This document shows positions 63,582-64,000 of a stretch of DNA of 64,000 nt, one piece after another (within the stretch, counting starts at the first letter, position 1; every line of letters begins with the position of its first letter). This stretch comes from Sulfitobacter sp. F26204 (GTDB taxonomy: Bacteria; Pseudomonadota; Alphaproteobacteria; Rhodobacterales; Rhodobacteraceae). The translations under genes and the position numbers were made by a program. The notes beneath the pieces are model-generated. The model made no database searches. It saw only the letters and a list, made by a program, of their open reading frames with translations, and was not told the DNA's origin. The stretch covers positions 92,659-156,658 of the forward strand of contig NZ_JAPMLQ010000008.1 of assembly GCF_026410305.1 (NCBI RefSeq), written 5' to 3'.

Positions 63582-64000
63582 TTATTCCTCCTCTGTGGTG
63601 GCGGGCTTTGGCTGGGCTGCCAAAGTCTTGAGCAATGCGGGATCCTGCATGATCTTGCTGATCAGATCCTCCGCACCGGTCTTGCCGTCCATATATGTCA
63701 TAAGGTTGCTAAGCTGCGTACGTGCATCCAGCAATTCGGCCAAGGGTTCCACCTTTGCGGCAATCGCTGCGGGCGAGAAATCGTCCATGCTCTCGAACGT
63801 AATATCAACGGCCATATTACCCTCACCCGTCAGGGTGTTGGGAACGGTAAAAGCGGCGCGCGGGGCAATCGATTTCATCCGGTCGTCAAAGTTGTCAACG
63901 TCGATCTCAAGGAACTTGCGGTCGGCGACGGCAGGCTGTTCGACCTCTGATTTGCCGGCAAGATCGCTCATCACGCCCATGACGAAAGGCAATTGTACCT
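63582..64000 (-). CDS. tssB: T6SS contractile sheath small subunit TssB (5' end beyond window)
   Basis: The frame runs to the window edge, so the start lies outside. Visible are about 139 residues from VQLPFVMGVMSDLAGKSEVEQP to the stop at 63582. It contains the conserved ADRKFLEIDVDNFDDRMKSI and NLMTYMDGKTGAEDLI. Typical TssB has about 160-170 residues, so roughly 25-30 are missing. The visible 5' portion is nearly identical in DNA to the fusion gene's TssB region. The tail is short and acidic (ATTEEE), unlike the fusion. Confidence 0.94.
   Translation of the reverse strand, partial: VQLPFVMGVMSDLAGKSEVEQPAVADRKFLEIDVDNFDDRMKSIAPRAAFTVPNTLTGEGNMAVDITFESMDDFSPAAIAAKVEPLAELLDARTQLSNLMTYMDGKTGAEDLISKIMQDPALLKTLAAQPKPATTEEE
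63811..64000. repeat. Near-identical tract shared with the sheath fusion (copy 2)
   Basis: 190 bp matching 53135-53324 with three mismatches. The DNA and protein similarity drops sharply just after this tract (towards the 3' end of each gene). Confidence 0.93.

Overview
The window reads as DNA of an alphaproteobacterium of the Rhodobacterales, most likely the Roseobacter group. The reasons are a repABC replication module with palindromic parS sites, the divergent hemE/hemC pair, a DUF3726-type gene pair, a split YeeE/YedE sulfur transporter, a single-domain bacterial sodium channel and an Imp-type type VI secretion (T6SS) cluster. No rRNA, tRNA, CRISPR array or intact insertion sequence was seen.

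Layout. (1) 1-5.2 kb: an oligopeptide-type ABC transporter operon (end of an ATPase gene, two permeases, a second ATPase, a gamma-glutamylcyclotransferase-like protein, and a substrate-binding protein whose domain order appears circularly permuted), closed by a hairpin terminator. (2) 5.2-11.1 kb: a complete repABC cassette with a predicted antisense ctRNA, a repC leader attenuator and two perfect parS palindromes, flanked by about 1.4 and 1.0 kb of DNA in which I recognise no gene. (3) 11.1-24.8 kb: hemE and hemC (divergent), a nucleotide-sugar epimerase, a DUF3726-like pair, a periplasmic rhodanese-like protein, a cell-wall hydrolase lipoprotein, YaeQ, a cluster of a Ntn-type acyltransferase, a PHB-depolymerase-family esterase and a ribbon-helix-helix regulator, then a Crp/Fnr regulator leading a sulfur module. 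(4) 24.8-34 kb: a persulfide-dioxygenase-like enzyme and a SulP transporter complete the sulfur module; then an RTX/DUF4214 protein, a porin, a divergent response regulator and histidine kinase, and an M15 peptidase. (5) 34.3-64 kb: the T6SS. An OmpA-like lipoprotein-sized protein and the kinase PpkA are on the plus strand. All other T6SS genes are on the minus strand, in the transcription order tssB (cut by the window edge), tssC, hcp, tagJ, tssE, tssF, tssG, clpV, a voltage-gated sodium channel, a giant TssB-repeat-TssC fusion, vgrG, a small unknown protein, PAAR, tagH (FHA), tssK, tssL (with OmpA domain), tssM, tagF, pppA. No tssJ is present, and tssA is not inside the window.

How the parts work together. 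TssB/TssC form the contractile sheath, Hcp the tube, VgrG/PAAR the spike, TssE/F/G/K the baseplate, TssL/TssM the membrane complex, and ClpV recycles the sheath with help from TagJ. PpkA, PppA, TagH and TagF form the threonine-phosphorylation control circuit. A strong hairpin just after hcp probably sets Hcp in excess over the genes that follow.

Most unusual points: the 1302-residue TssB-(acidic repeat)-TssC fusion alongside separate tssB and tssC; the sodium channel embedded 4 bp upstream of it in the same operon; a tract in the two tssB copies with only three mismatches in 190 bp, suggesting gene conversion; the circularly permuted substrate-binding protein; and the plasmid-type replicon beside haem biosynthesis genes.
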